From CAZESS01 sp964594625 (GTDB lineage: Archaea > Thermoplasmatota > E2 > UBA202 > DSCA01), in NCBI GenBank assembly GCA_964594625.1, contig CAZQNC010000028.1, forward strand, positions 1-13,939: a stretch of DNA of 13,939 nt. The letters are read 5' to 3'. A model generated the notes under the pieces. That model worked only from the letters and a program-made list of their open reading frames with translations, searched no databases and was not told the origin of the DNA. The position numbers and the translations under genes were made by a program. Positions 6,239 to 13,300 of the stretch are shown one piece after another. Each line of letters opens with the position of its first letter. The first letter of the stretch is position 1.

Positions 6239-7190
6239 CCATGTTTTCGGCCCGGTGCCATCCCGGCGCCTGGGGCAGAGCCTGGGCGTCAACAACGTCC
6301 CGGCGAAGACCTGCACCTACTCCTGCGTATACTGCCAGCTGGGGGCCGCACCGCAGCAGCTCAAGCGGCAGACGTTTTATGAACCCGAGGTCATCGCAGC
6401 AGCTGTCAGGAAGGCCGTCGAGGCGCATCCCGACGTCGACGTCGACTATATCACGTTCGTACCCGACGGCGAGCCCACGCTCGACCGACAGCTGGGCACG
6501 ACGATCAGGCTGCTCCGGCCCATCGGCATACCGGTGGCGGTCATCTCCAACGGGTCGCTGCTCTGGCAGAAAGCTGTCCGGGAGGCACTCATGCAGGCGG
6601 ACCGGGTCTCCATAAAGATAGACGCAGGCCGGGAGCAGATATGGCAGCGCATCAACCATCCCCATCCCGGCCTCGACCTCGCCAGCATCCGGAAAGGCTG
6701 GCAGCGGTTCGCAGACCGGTATGCAGGAACGTTGACCACTGAAACGATGCTGGTAAACGGGGTAAACGACGGCGCCGACGAGCTGGAAGCCATCGCCGGA
6801 CATGTCGCACCGCTGCAGCCCTCGACCGCCTACCTCGCCGTGCCCACCCGGCCGCCCGCGCTGGCATGGGTCCAGCCGCCAGGGGCAGCCACACGGACGA
6901 TGGCCTACCAGACGTTCAAGGAACAGGGCCTGCAGGTGGAAGAGCTGACGGGCTACAGCCCCGAAGATTTCCCCGCCGGCGGCGACATAGCGAAACATAT
7001 ACTGGCCATCCTGGCCGTGCATCCCATGCGGGAGCAGGAGCTGCAGCAGCTGCTCATGGACAGCGACGCCGACTGGGATGTCGTGCAGGAACTCCAGGAT
7101 AACGGAGACATCAGCTCGGTTGACTACCAGGGACAACGATTTTACGTGCGGACGCTCCCCGAAACCACGCGAGATGACGGCGATGGATAG
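6231..7190 (+). CDS. Radical SAM protein, COG0731-like
   Basis: This 319-residue radical SAM enzyme has its 4Fe-4S site near the N-terminus at Cys28, Cys32 and Cys35 (CTYSCVYC). It is preceded by VFGPVPSRRLGQSLGV, a signature of the COG0731 group (related to tRNA wyosine synthases but including many untested proteins). GEPT (80-83) is the SAM-binding element, and VISNGSLL (104-111) and IKIDAG follow as barrel strands. A C-terminal region (about 255-310, HILAILAVHPMREQELQQLL onward) looks like a winged helix. The COG0731 label is not proof of a tRNA substrate. The protein is much shorter than typical TYW1 in eukaryotes, and the operon context points to cofactor chemistry. The start is fixed by the SRRLGQSLG block and by an 8-nt overlap (ATGGATGA) with the methyltransferase. 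Confidence 0.88.
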   Translation: MDDHVFGPVPSRRLGQSLGVNNVPAKTCTYSCVYCQLGAAPQQLKRQTFYEPEVIAAAVRKAVEAHPDVDVDYITFVPDGEPTLDRQLGTTIRLLRPIGIPVAVISNGSLLWQKAVREALMQADRVSIKIDAGREQIWQRINHPHPGLDLASIRKGWQRFADRYAGTLTTETMLVNGVNDGADELEAIAGHVAPLQPSTAYLAVPTRPPALAWVQPPGAATRTMAYQTFKEQGLQVEELTGYSPEDFPAGGDIAKHILAILAVHPMREQELQQLLMDSDADWDVVQELQDNGDISSVDYQGQRFYVRTLPETTRDDGDG

Positions 7191-7617
7191 CCGAATGGAG
7201 CGTCTGCGCACGGCAACGGCAAAGGCGCTGCGAGGGTTCGCCATGACACTGCCCGTCCTGCTTGGCGTGGTGCTCCTCCTCGGGCTGTTCAAGACATATG
7301 TAACGATGGACATGATAGCCACGGTGTTCACCGGCGATATCTGGCGGGACGTTCCACTGGGCGCCGCCATCGGCAGCATCTCGGCCGGCAACCCCATCAC
7401 CAGCTACGTCATCGGCGGCGAGCTCCTGGACAGCAATGTAAGCCTGTTCGCCGTCACGGCCTTCATCGTCGCCTGGGTCACCGTCGGCGTCGTGCAGCTC
7501 CCGGCGGAGATAGGCACGCTGGGCCGCCGTTTCGCCCTGCTCCGCACCATCCTGAGCTTCCTGCTGGCGCTGCTGGTATCCGGCATAACCGTAGCCGTCG
7601 TCGAGGTGGCCGGATGA
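7183..7617 (+). CDS. Split permease, N-terminal-half subunit (ArsP/COG0701-like)
   Basis: This is a 144-residue membrane protein with four probable helices (about 19-37, 57-78, 86-105, 117-141). The loop GSISAGNPITSYVIGGELL (64-82), followed by AFIVAWVTVGVVQLPAE, resembles the conserved segment of predicted permeases related to PF03773 (ArsP_1). Those are usually single proteins of about 300 residues or more, so this is about half of one. The other half follows immediately as a separate gene. Three in-frame ATGs (7174, 7183, 7195) are possible. ATG 7183 is chosen because ATGGATAG repeats the 8-nt overlap seen at the previous junction. What is transported is unknown; metal, arsenical, or a cluster precursor or product are all open. 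Confidence 0.7.
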   Translation: MDSRMERLRTATAKALRGFAMTLPVLLGVVLLLGLFKTYVTMDMIATVFTGDIWRDVPLGAAIGSISAGNPITSYVIGGELLDSNVSLFAVTAFIVAWVTVGVVQLPAEIGTLGRRFALLRTILSFLLALLVSGITVAVVEVAG

Positions 7618-8144
7618 ATGACAGCAAGCAGCGCGGGCCGGCGATGCTTCGGTCAGGCCTGGTTTTCCTAGCCATCGTGGCCGGCCTGTACCTTGTCTCC
7701 TACGCGATGGACAGCGGCGCCACCCGGCGGGCGCTCCAGACCAGCATGGACATCCTGTACGATATCCTGCCCGTACTCGCCCTCGTCATAGCGATGATGA
7801 CCCTGACAAACTATCTCCTCAAGCCCAAGCAGGTGGCCAGACATCTCGGCGCCGGCTCCGGAGCAAAAGGATGGCTGCTGGCCTCGCTGGCAGGGATCGT
7901 CAGCCACGGGCCCATCTACGTCTGGTATCCCCTGCTCCAGGAGCTGCAGGACAAGGGCATGCGCCCCGGACTGAGCGCCACGTTCCTCTACAACCGGGCG
8001 GTCAAGATACCGCTGCTACCCGTCATGATATACTACTTCGGCGTCACCTACGTCGCGGTGCTCATGATGACAATGGTCGGTGCATCGCTGGCAGAAGGAA
8101 AACTGATAGACCTGGCACTCACCAGGCCCACGACTACCAGTTAA
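7614..8144 (+). CDS. Split permease, C-terminal-half subunit
   Basis: This 176-residue membrane protein has about four helices (14-30, 48-68, 88-108, 132-156). LAGIVSHGPIYVWYPLLQEL (92-111) parallels the GNPITSYVIGGELL loop of the preceding subunit, as expected for the two pseudo-symmetric halves of a permease. KGMRPGLSATFLYNRAVKIP then carries conserved polar and charged positions. The start overlaps the first subunit's stop by 4 nt, with GAGGTGG as ribosome-binding site, implying equal production and a heteromeric complex. This is the last gene of the operon. Its stop overlaps the 3' end of a convergent minus-strand gene by 11 nt. Confidence 0.7.
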   Translation: MNDSKQRGPAMLRSGLVFLAIVAGLYLVSYAMDSGATRRALQTSMDILYDILPVLALVIAMMTLTNYLLKPKQVARHLGAGSGAKGWLLASLAGIVSHGPIYVWYPLLQELQDKGMRPGLSATFLYNRAVKIPLLPVMIYYFGVTYVAVLMMTMVGASLAEGKLIDLALTRPTTTS

Positions 8145-8220
8145 CCCGGACGCGCTCATCGTAGCCGCACCAGGGACAGGGATACCATCCATCCCGGCGA
8201 CGATGACCGCAACGCGGGCA
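8134..8220 (-). CDS. Zinc-ribbon protein, C-terminal fragment (cut by the gap)
   Basis: Read on the minus strand from the gap edge, the frame gives 28 residues before TAG: CPRCG, ten residues between the second and third cysteines, CPWCGYD, and a short basic end VRVNW. Two CPxCG knuckles with a CxxC-x10-CxxC layout are a classic rubredoxin-like or zinc-ribbon element, unlikely to arise by chance in 87 nt. The N-terminus lies in the run of N. It converges with the permease operon, overlapping its last codons by 11 nt. The parent protein cannot be named. Confidence 0.6.
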   Translation of the reverse strand, partial: CPRCGHRRRDGWYPCPWCGYDERVRVNW

Positions 8221-8320
8221 NNNNNNNNNNNNNNNNNNNNNNNNNNNNNNNNNNNNNNNNNNNNNNNNNNNNNNNNNNNNNNNNNNNNNNNNNNNNNNNN
8301 NNNNNNNNNNNNNNNNNNNN
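8221..8320. other. Assembly gap (100 N)
   Basis: Exactly 100 N bases, the conventional placeholder for a scaffold gap of unknown size. It removes the 5' ends of two divergently oriented genes (the minus-strand zinc-ribbon protein and nth), so their promoters and possibly further genes are hidden. Linkage between the left and right halves rests on the scaffolding. Confidence 0.98.
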
Positions 8321-8321
8321 G

Positions 8322-8903
8322 GGGACGGCGTTGAACTACGAGACGCCGATGGAGCTATTGGTAGCGACGATTCTGTCGGCGCAGACCACCGACGAGCAGG
8401 TCAACAAGGTAACCCCAAAGCTGTTCGAAAAATATCCCGATGCTCGGGCGTACGCCGATGCCGACCTGGAGGAACTGCAGGAGGCCGTCAACAGCGTCAA
8501 CTTTTACCGGAACAAGGCGAAATACATCAAGAAAAGCGCCCGGCGTATCGTCGACGAGCACGACGGCATGGTGCCCGACCGGATGGAGGACATGGTGAAA
8601 CTGCACGGGGTAAGCCGGAAGACCGCCAACGTCGTCCTGAGCGAGGCATACGACGTCAACGAGGGCGTCGTCGTGGACACCCATGTCATGCGGCTGGCGC
8701 AGCGCCTGGGGCTCACCGAGCACGACAAGCGGGAAAAAATCGAGCGGGATCTGATGGAGCGCTATCCCCGGGAGCAATGGTTCGATGTCTCAAACATGCT
8801 CATCGCGCACGGCCGCCGGATATGCCATGCCCGGAACCCGGAATGCGAGCGCTGCCTGCTCCGGGAGCATTGTCCCTACTACGCGGAGCTGCAGGAAGCG
8901 TAG
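8322..8903 (+). CDS. nth: Endonuclease III (5' end missing)
   Basis: This DNA base-excision repair glycosylase/AP lyase of the Nth family removes oxidised pyrimidines. The frame is open from the gap edge, and its first residues (LNYETPMELLVATILSAQTTD) match about residue 25 onward of the family, so roughly 25 N-terminal residues are lost in the gap. TTG 8331 is not the start. The helix-hairpin-helix is LHGVSRKTANVVL, with the catalytic lysine in RKTAN and the catalytic aspartate in VVDTHVMRL. The 4Fe-4S cluster motif at the C-terminus, CHARNPECERCLLREHC, has the canonical C-x6-C-x2-C-x5-C spacing. LHGVS in place of the usual LPGVG in the hairpin is a mild variation. All catalytic residues are present, so the gene is probably intact in the organism. 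Confidence 0.93.
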   Translation, partial: GTALNYETPMELLVATILSAQTTDEQVNKVTPKLFEKYPDARAYADADLEELQEAVNSVNFYRNKAKYIKKSARRIVDEHDGMVPDRMEDMVKLHGVSRKTANVVLSEAYDVNEGVVVDTHVMRLAQRLGLTEHDKREKIERDLMERYPREQWFDVSNMLIAHGRRICHARNPECERCLLREHCPYYAELQEA

Positions 8904-8915
8904 CCCCGGCGGGGC

Positions 8916-8926
8916 ATAATTTTTAT
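8916..8926 (+). promoter_or_regulatory. TATA box of the DRG GTPase gene
   Basis: The only AT-rich stretch in the 47-nt spacer (ATAATTTTTAT) ends in TTTTTAT centred about 28 nt before the GTG at 8951. This spacing predicts a leaderless transcript starting at that GTG, and no Shine-Dalgarno sequence precedes it. Confidence 0.55.
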
Positions 8927-8950
8927 GTAGCCCGGCACGTTTGACCGGGC

Positions 8951-10012
8951 GTGGGTATCGACGAGGACATCGAGGAGATAGAACAAGAGATACGTGAGAC
9001 GCCGTACAACAAGGCGACGCAGCAGCACATCGGCCGGCTGAAAGCCAAGCTGGCCCGGCTGCGGGACAAAAAAGCGGAGCGAGCAGCTAAAAGCTCCGGC
9101 GGCAGCGGTTTCGCGGTCAAAAAAACCGGGGATGCCACGGTGGGCATGGTCGGCTTTCCCTCGGTCGGCAAGTCAACCCTGCTCAACCGGCTGACCAACG
9201 CTGAGAGCGAGACCGCCGACTACGATTTCACCACGACCACGATTGTCCCCGGGGTGATGGACTACGAGGGCTGCAAGATACAGCTGCTCGACCTTCCCGG
9301 CATCATTCACGGCGCCGCCGAGGGCCGGGGTGAGGGCAAAAAAATCATTTCCATGGCCCGCGTCGTCGACCTCATCCTTATCCTGGTGGATGCGGGGCAG
9401 CCATCCCAGCTCGAGCACATCCGGCGGGAGCTGTACCGGTCGGGTATCCGTCTGAACCAGCGGCCGCCCGCGGTGTCAGTGAAAAAAAAGGGCAGCGGCG
9501 GCGTCCACGTCGAGCTGTCCCGGCAGGCGCGGCTCGACGAGCGGACGGCGCGGAGCATCGCCCAGGAATACCTGGTCAACGCCGACATCTCCATCCGTGG
9601 CGATGTTACCGCTGAGCAGTTCATCGACGCGCTGTCTGACAACCGGGTCTACATCCCGGCCGTGGTCGCCTGCAACAAGATAGATCTTCACGGCGACGGC
9701 TGCGGGGAGGGTATCCCGCTGTCCGCGAAGACCGGTCAGGGTGTCGACGTGCTCAGGCAGCGGATATTCGAAAAGCTCGATGTCGCCCGCATATATCTCA
9801 AGCCGCAGCATGGGAAAGCGGACATGGAACGCCCATTGGTGGTCAAAAAAGGGGCGGAGATAGCGGATGTCTGCCGGGGGGTACATCGCGCGTTTGAGAA
9901 AAACTTTCGCTACGCATCCGTGTGGGGGCCGTCCGCGGCCTTTCCGGGGCAGCGGGTGGGATTGGATCACGTGGTGCAGGACGGCGACGTGGTGACCATT
10001 GTAACGAGGTAG
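8951..10012 (+). CDS. DRG-family GTPase with TGS domain
   Basis: This 353-residue GTPase belongs to the DRG (developmentally regulated GTP-binding, Rbg) branch of the OBG superfamily, universal in archaea and eukaryotes and linked to ribosomes and translation. The order is an N-terminal charged helical region (1-55, EEIEQEIRET onward), G1 GFPSVGKST (68-76), G2 in FTTTTIVPG (93-101), G3 DLPG (114-117), G4 NKID (242-245), G5 SAK (258-260) and a C-terminal TGS domain (about 278-352, ending QDGDVVTIVTR). The insert between G3 and G4 (about 160-225) is the DRG-specific S5D2L-like region. Length is close to the usual 365. GTG 8951 is chosen from the TATA box spacing and the MGIDEDIEEIE start. Its TAG abuts the stop codon of the convergent gene with no spacer. 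Confidence 0.93.
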   Translation: MGIDEDIEEIEQEIRETPYNKATQQHIGRLKAKLARLRDKKAERAAKSSGGSGFAVKKTGDATVGMVGFPSVGKSTLLNRLTNAESETADYDFTTTTIVPGVMDYEGCKIQLLDLPGIIHGAAEGRGEGKKIISMARVVDLILILVDAGQPSQLEHIRRELYRSGIRLNQRPPAVSVKKKGSGGVHVELSRQARLDERTARSIAQEYLVNADISIRGDVTAEQFIDALSDNRVYIPAVVACNKIDLHGDGCGEGIPLSAKTGQGVDVLRQRIFEKLDVARIYLKPQHGKADMERPLVVKKGAEIADVCRGVHRAFEKNFRYASVWGPSAAFPGQRVGLDHVVQDGDVVTIVTR

Positions 10013-10017
10013 CTACC
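10008..10017. repeat. 10-bp palindrome at abutting convergent stop codons
   Basis: GGTAGCTACC is a perfect palindrome formed where the DRG stop codon (TAG, plus) and the CMD stop codon (CTA on plus, TAG on minus) touch with no bases between. It leaves no room for a terminator before either gene runs into the other. Confidence 0.6.
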
Positions 10018-10354
10018 GGGTTTCCCGTATCTCGTCGATCATGTCGTAGGCATACCGGAGATGGGGGATGGTGATGGAGCCGCCCACGATGAGGGCGACG
10101 TTCAATGCCTCGTACAGCTCTGCGTCGCTGTAGCCTTCCTGGATGCATCTGTCGAGATGGTACAGGATGCAGTCGTTGCAGCGGAGAACCGTCGACGCTA
10201 TGAGGCCCAGCAGTTCCTTGGTTTTCGCCGGGAGCTCGTTGTCATGGTATACGGCGGTGTCCAGGGCGAAAAACCGCTTGGTGTCCCGGTCGCCTGCGTC
10301 GAGTATCCGCTGGTTCATCTGCTCCCGGTATTCTTTGAATTCCTCGTACCGCAT
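10013..10354 (-). CDS. Carboxymuconolactone decarboxylase / AhpD-like protein
   Basis: This 113-residue all-helical protein is of the CMD family (PF02627 type). The AhpD-style redox motif is visible as CNDCILYH (Cys59, Cys62, His66), in the helix after ELLGLIASTVL; the C-terminal helix has ALNVALIVGGSI. The CxxC-x3-H arrangement is that of thiol-based peroxide-reducing or disulfide-handling members, not of the true decarboxylases. The substrate is unknown. It starts 2 nt after the aglB stop and must be co-transcribed with it, but a functional link to N-glycosylation is not obvious; it may simply ride in the transcript. It is a single-domain protein without a signal peptide, so cytoplasmic. 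Confidence 0.85.
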   Translation of the reverse strand: MRYEEFKEYREQMNQRILDAGDRDTKRFFALDTAVYHDNELPAKTKELLGLIASTVLRCNDCILYHLDRCIQEGYSDAELYEALNVALIVGGSITIPHLRYAYDMIDEIRETR

Positions 10355-10356
10355 GG

Positions 10357-13300
10357 TTACTCTGCCCGGGCTATCTTGATGTCCAGCGTCTTCGGCGTGT
10401 CCCCGATGTCGATGGTGATGGTGCGATTGTAGAGGTAGCGGGTCTGGTTGGCGGTGACGTTGACCGACACGCGGTAGGTACCCGGAGACAGGCTTTTTTC
10501 GTAGATGCCGGTTTCGTTGGACTGCTGCGTCGCGTTTTTCGCGTTCTGGTCCGGCGCGTCGAGCACGGTGAAGTCAATCGGCACTTTGGGAACCGTCTCG
10601 TTGGCGTCATGTCTGCCGTTGCCGTTGACATCCAGCCAGGTCGTCCCGCTCACCTTTACCGTTGACGGCACCATGGACAGGTTCTTGGTCGTTGTTTCAT
10701 CGGGCCGTACGGGAACCTGCGTCGACGCGGTTACGTCGTAGCCATCCTCGGTCACGGTCATCTGGTAGGAGTCGGGAAGCAGCGAGGTAATCCTGTATTC
10801 GCCCCGGTTGTTCGTGGTCGCGGTCTTGCCGCCAACTTCGACTTTGACGCCTGACATCAGGTCGTCGACGCTTGCATTGTATTTGCTGTTGCCGTCCTTG
10901 TCCCAGTAGGCTATGCCTTCAACGGAGCCCTTCCTGATGGTGATGGTACCGATGTCCCGCTGCCAGTCGCCGCGGCGCATGGCCTCATCTTCGGTGATAG
11001 GGGCCCGCTCGCCCGTCTGGTTGAACGATATGGTTTTGATCTGCACCTGGCTCTGGCCGGTGCCCTGCGTCACCGACAGCGAGATGTTGCCGGCCGGGGC
11101 GATAACCGAGAAATGACCATTGGTGTCGGTGAACACGCTGTCATGCGAGATGGCCCGCGACTGGTTGAATAGGGTGATGTTGCGCTGGACGGTCACCCGG
11201 GCGCCGGCGATGGGTTCACCCTCGCTGACCAGCGTACCGTTTATCTGCGCGCCCTCGTAGTATTTGGCGATGACGACCGCCGGGCAGCCGCGACACAGGC
11301 TTCCCCGGGCGAAGTAGAGTGACTGCTGGCTGTTGATGGGGGAGACGTATTCCACACAGAAATGTTTGAATCCCTGCGTGGGGCGCATGAGCGCGTAGAG
11401 ATAGTTGAGATACTGCTGGTTGGTGGTCTGGTTTTCAAATATCTGCTTTGGCACCGACGAGCCGAGATAGGCGCGGTATACCATGCTGTTGTAGAACGGC
11501 TGCTTGCGTTCCTGGTGCGGGGTGAGCTGGCCGACCTGCTGCCGTTCGGTCTGCGTCATGTTCCGGACCTCCTCGGGCGTGAACTCGAGGCCGCTCTCGT
11601 TGGTGTACCAGAGCTTGAAGTAGCGGTCCTGGCTGGTCTCGTAGCCAAAGGTGCCCTTGTCGGCGAGGAAGGTGAACACGTTGAAGATGTTGACGTCGTA
11701 TCCTTCGACGCCGTAGTAGCGGATGCTGTTGCCCGTAACATTTTGCACGTCGTGGTACAGCCACGTCAATTCCTCGTCGGTGAGGTTGCCGGTGAGCAGC
11801 CGGGCAGCGTCATGATACCGGGCGTTTTCGGGGCGCACGCGGTAGTCTTCGCCGCCGTATTCTTTGCCGATGATGTCGTTGTAGGTGGAGTTGGCGTACT
11901 CCTCCGGCGTCTCGATGATGGTTGCCAGGTCGTCGCTTCGCCCGCCCAGATGCTCGTCGAACACGTCCCTGAGTTCAGGCGAGAGAGTCCCGTCATGCTG
12001 CTGCATGTCGCCCTCGGCCAGCCGGACAATCCATACGGAGACGGCCGCCTGCTCGCTTTCCGCCGTCTGGAAGTTAGCGGCGGGCGAGATGCCGTCCTGG
12101 AAATTGTCGGCCACCGTGGGATGCTTGGCGATGGCGACCTCGTAAAACCCGTAGTCCCACCATGATATGATGGCGGGTTTATCGACGTTGCTCATGTTTT
12201 GCTCCTGCCGCTCCAGCCATCCAAAGGCGTCGGTCCAGTACTCCTCCGTGTTCAGGCCCAGGCCGAATGCACCCAGCTTATCGCTGTCAAAATCCCGTTT
12301 CATGGTCGACGGCAGCGACGCATCGAACGCCATCCAGCCGTTCGGCACGAACACGAAGAAAACGATGAAAACCACGCCAACCACGTGGCGTACCTTGACC
12401 CCCTTCTTGAACCCGTACCAGCCGCCGCCGACGCCCTTGACGGTGGACACCATCTCCTTGAAGTTGAGCCTGTCGATGGTCATCCAGAGTACCCAGCCGC
12501 CCAGGACCGCCATGAGCGGAACCAGGTTGTTGAGAAAACGGCCGGCGGTGGTCAGCAGCCACGTCTCAACGAGCAGCCACATGATGATAAGGAAATAGCC
12601 GCGCTTCGACCGGTTCTTCCAGTACTGGTAGAGGAGCAGCGCAAACCCGATCCATGCCAGCCAGAACAGGACCGGCCCGAAGGACATCACGTTCCGGCTG
12701 AAGTCAAACGTGCCGGCCTCGGCGATGGTCAACGACACCTTTTTGCCGTAGATGCCGGCGCCGTAGATGATATTGGAGATGGCGGTGAACGGCTTGAGGA
12801 CGGCGATGGTGGTGTTCCGGATGAGGTAGAGGAACACCAGGGCGACGCCGCCCAGCCCGAAAATCGAGGGGATGGACACCACCCAGGGGATATCCTGCTT
12901 GCCCAGCCACAGATAGATGCCGCTGAACACGGCAACGCCCAGCACGACGGCCAGCTCCGTGGTCATGGCAAATCCCTGCTTGTAGAAAAAGAAGGGCAGC
13001 GCCACCAGGTAGCCGCCGATAAGGGCGATGTTGACCGTCCGGGGCACGCGCACGTTAATGCGGGAGGACACAATGTCCACGAACATCTGCGCCACGGCGT
13101 ACACCGCAATCACGGCGTAAATGTAGCGGGCGGCCACCCAGGTCATGGACATGGCCGCGATGCACGTCCCGGCCATGAACGCGTACAGCATCGATTTTTT
13201 ATCATGCCGCTCCGTAAGACTGAGCAGCATAAACATCATGGCCGTGGCGGTCAGCAACAGCACAAAGGAGTCATGGTCGTAGAGCGAATAAGCGGAGCCG

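Noticed and set aside
8331..8333. TTG as start of endonuclease III
   Set aside because: The frame is open to the gap and the residues before the TTG still fit the family; the true start lies in the gap.
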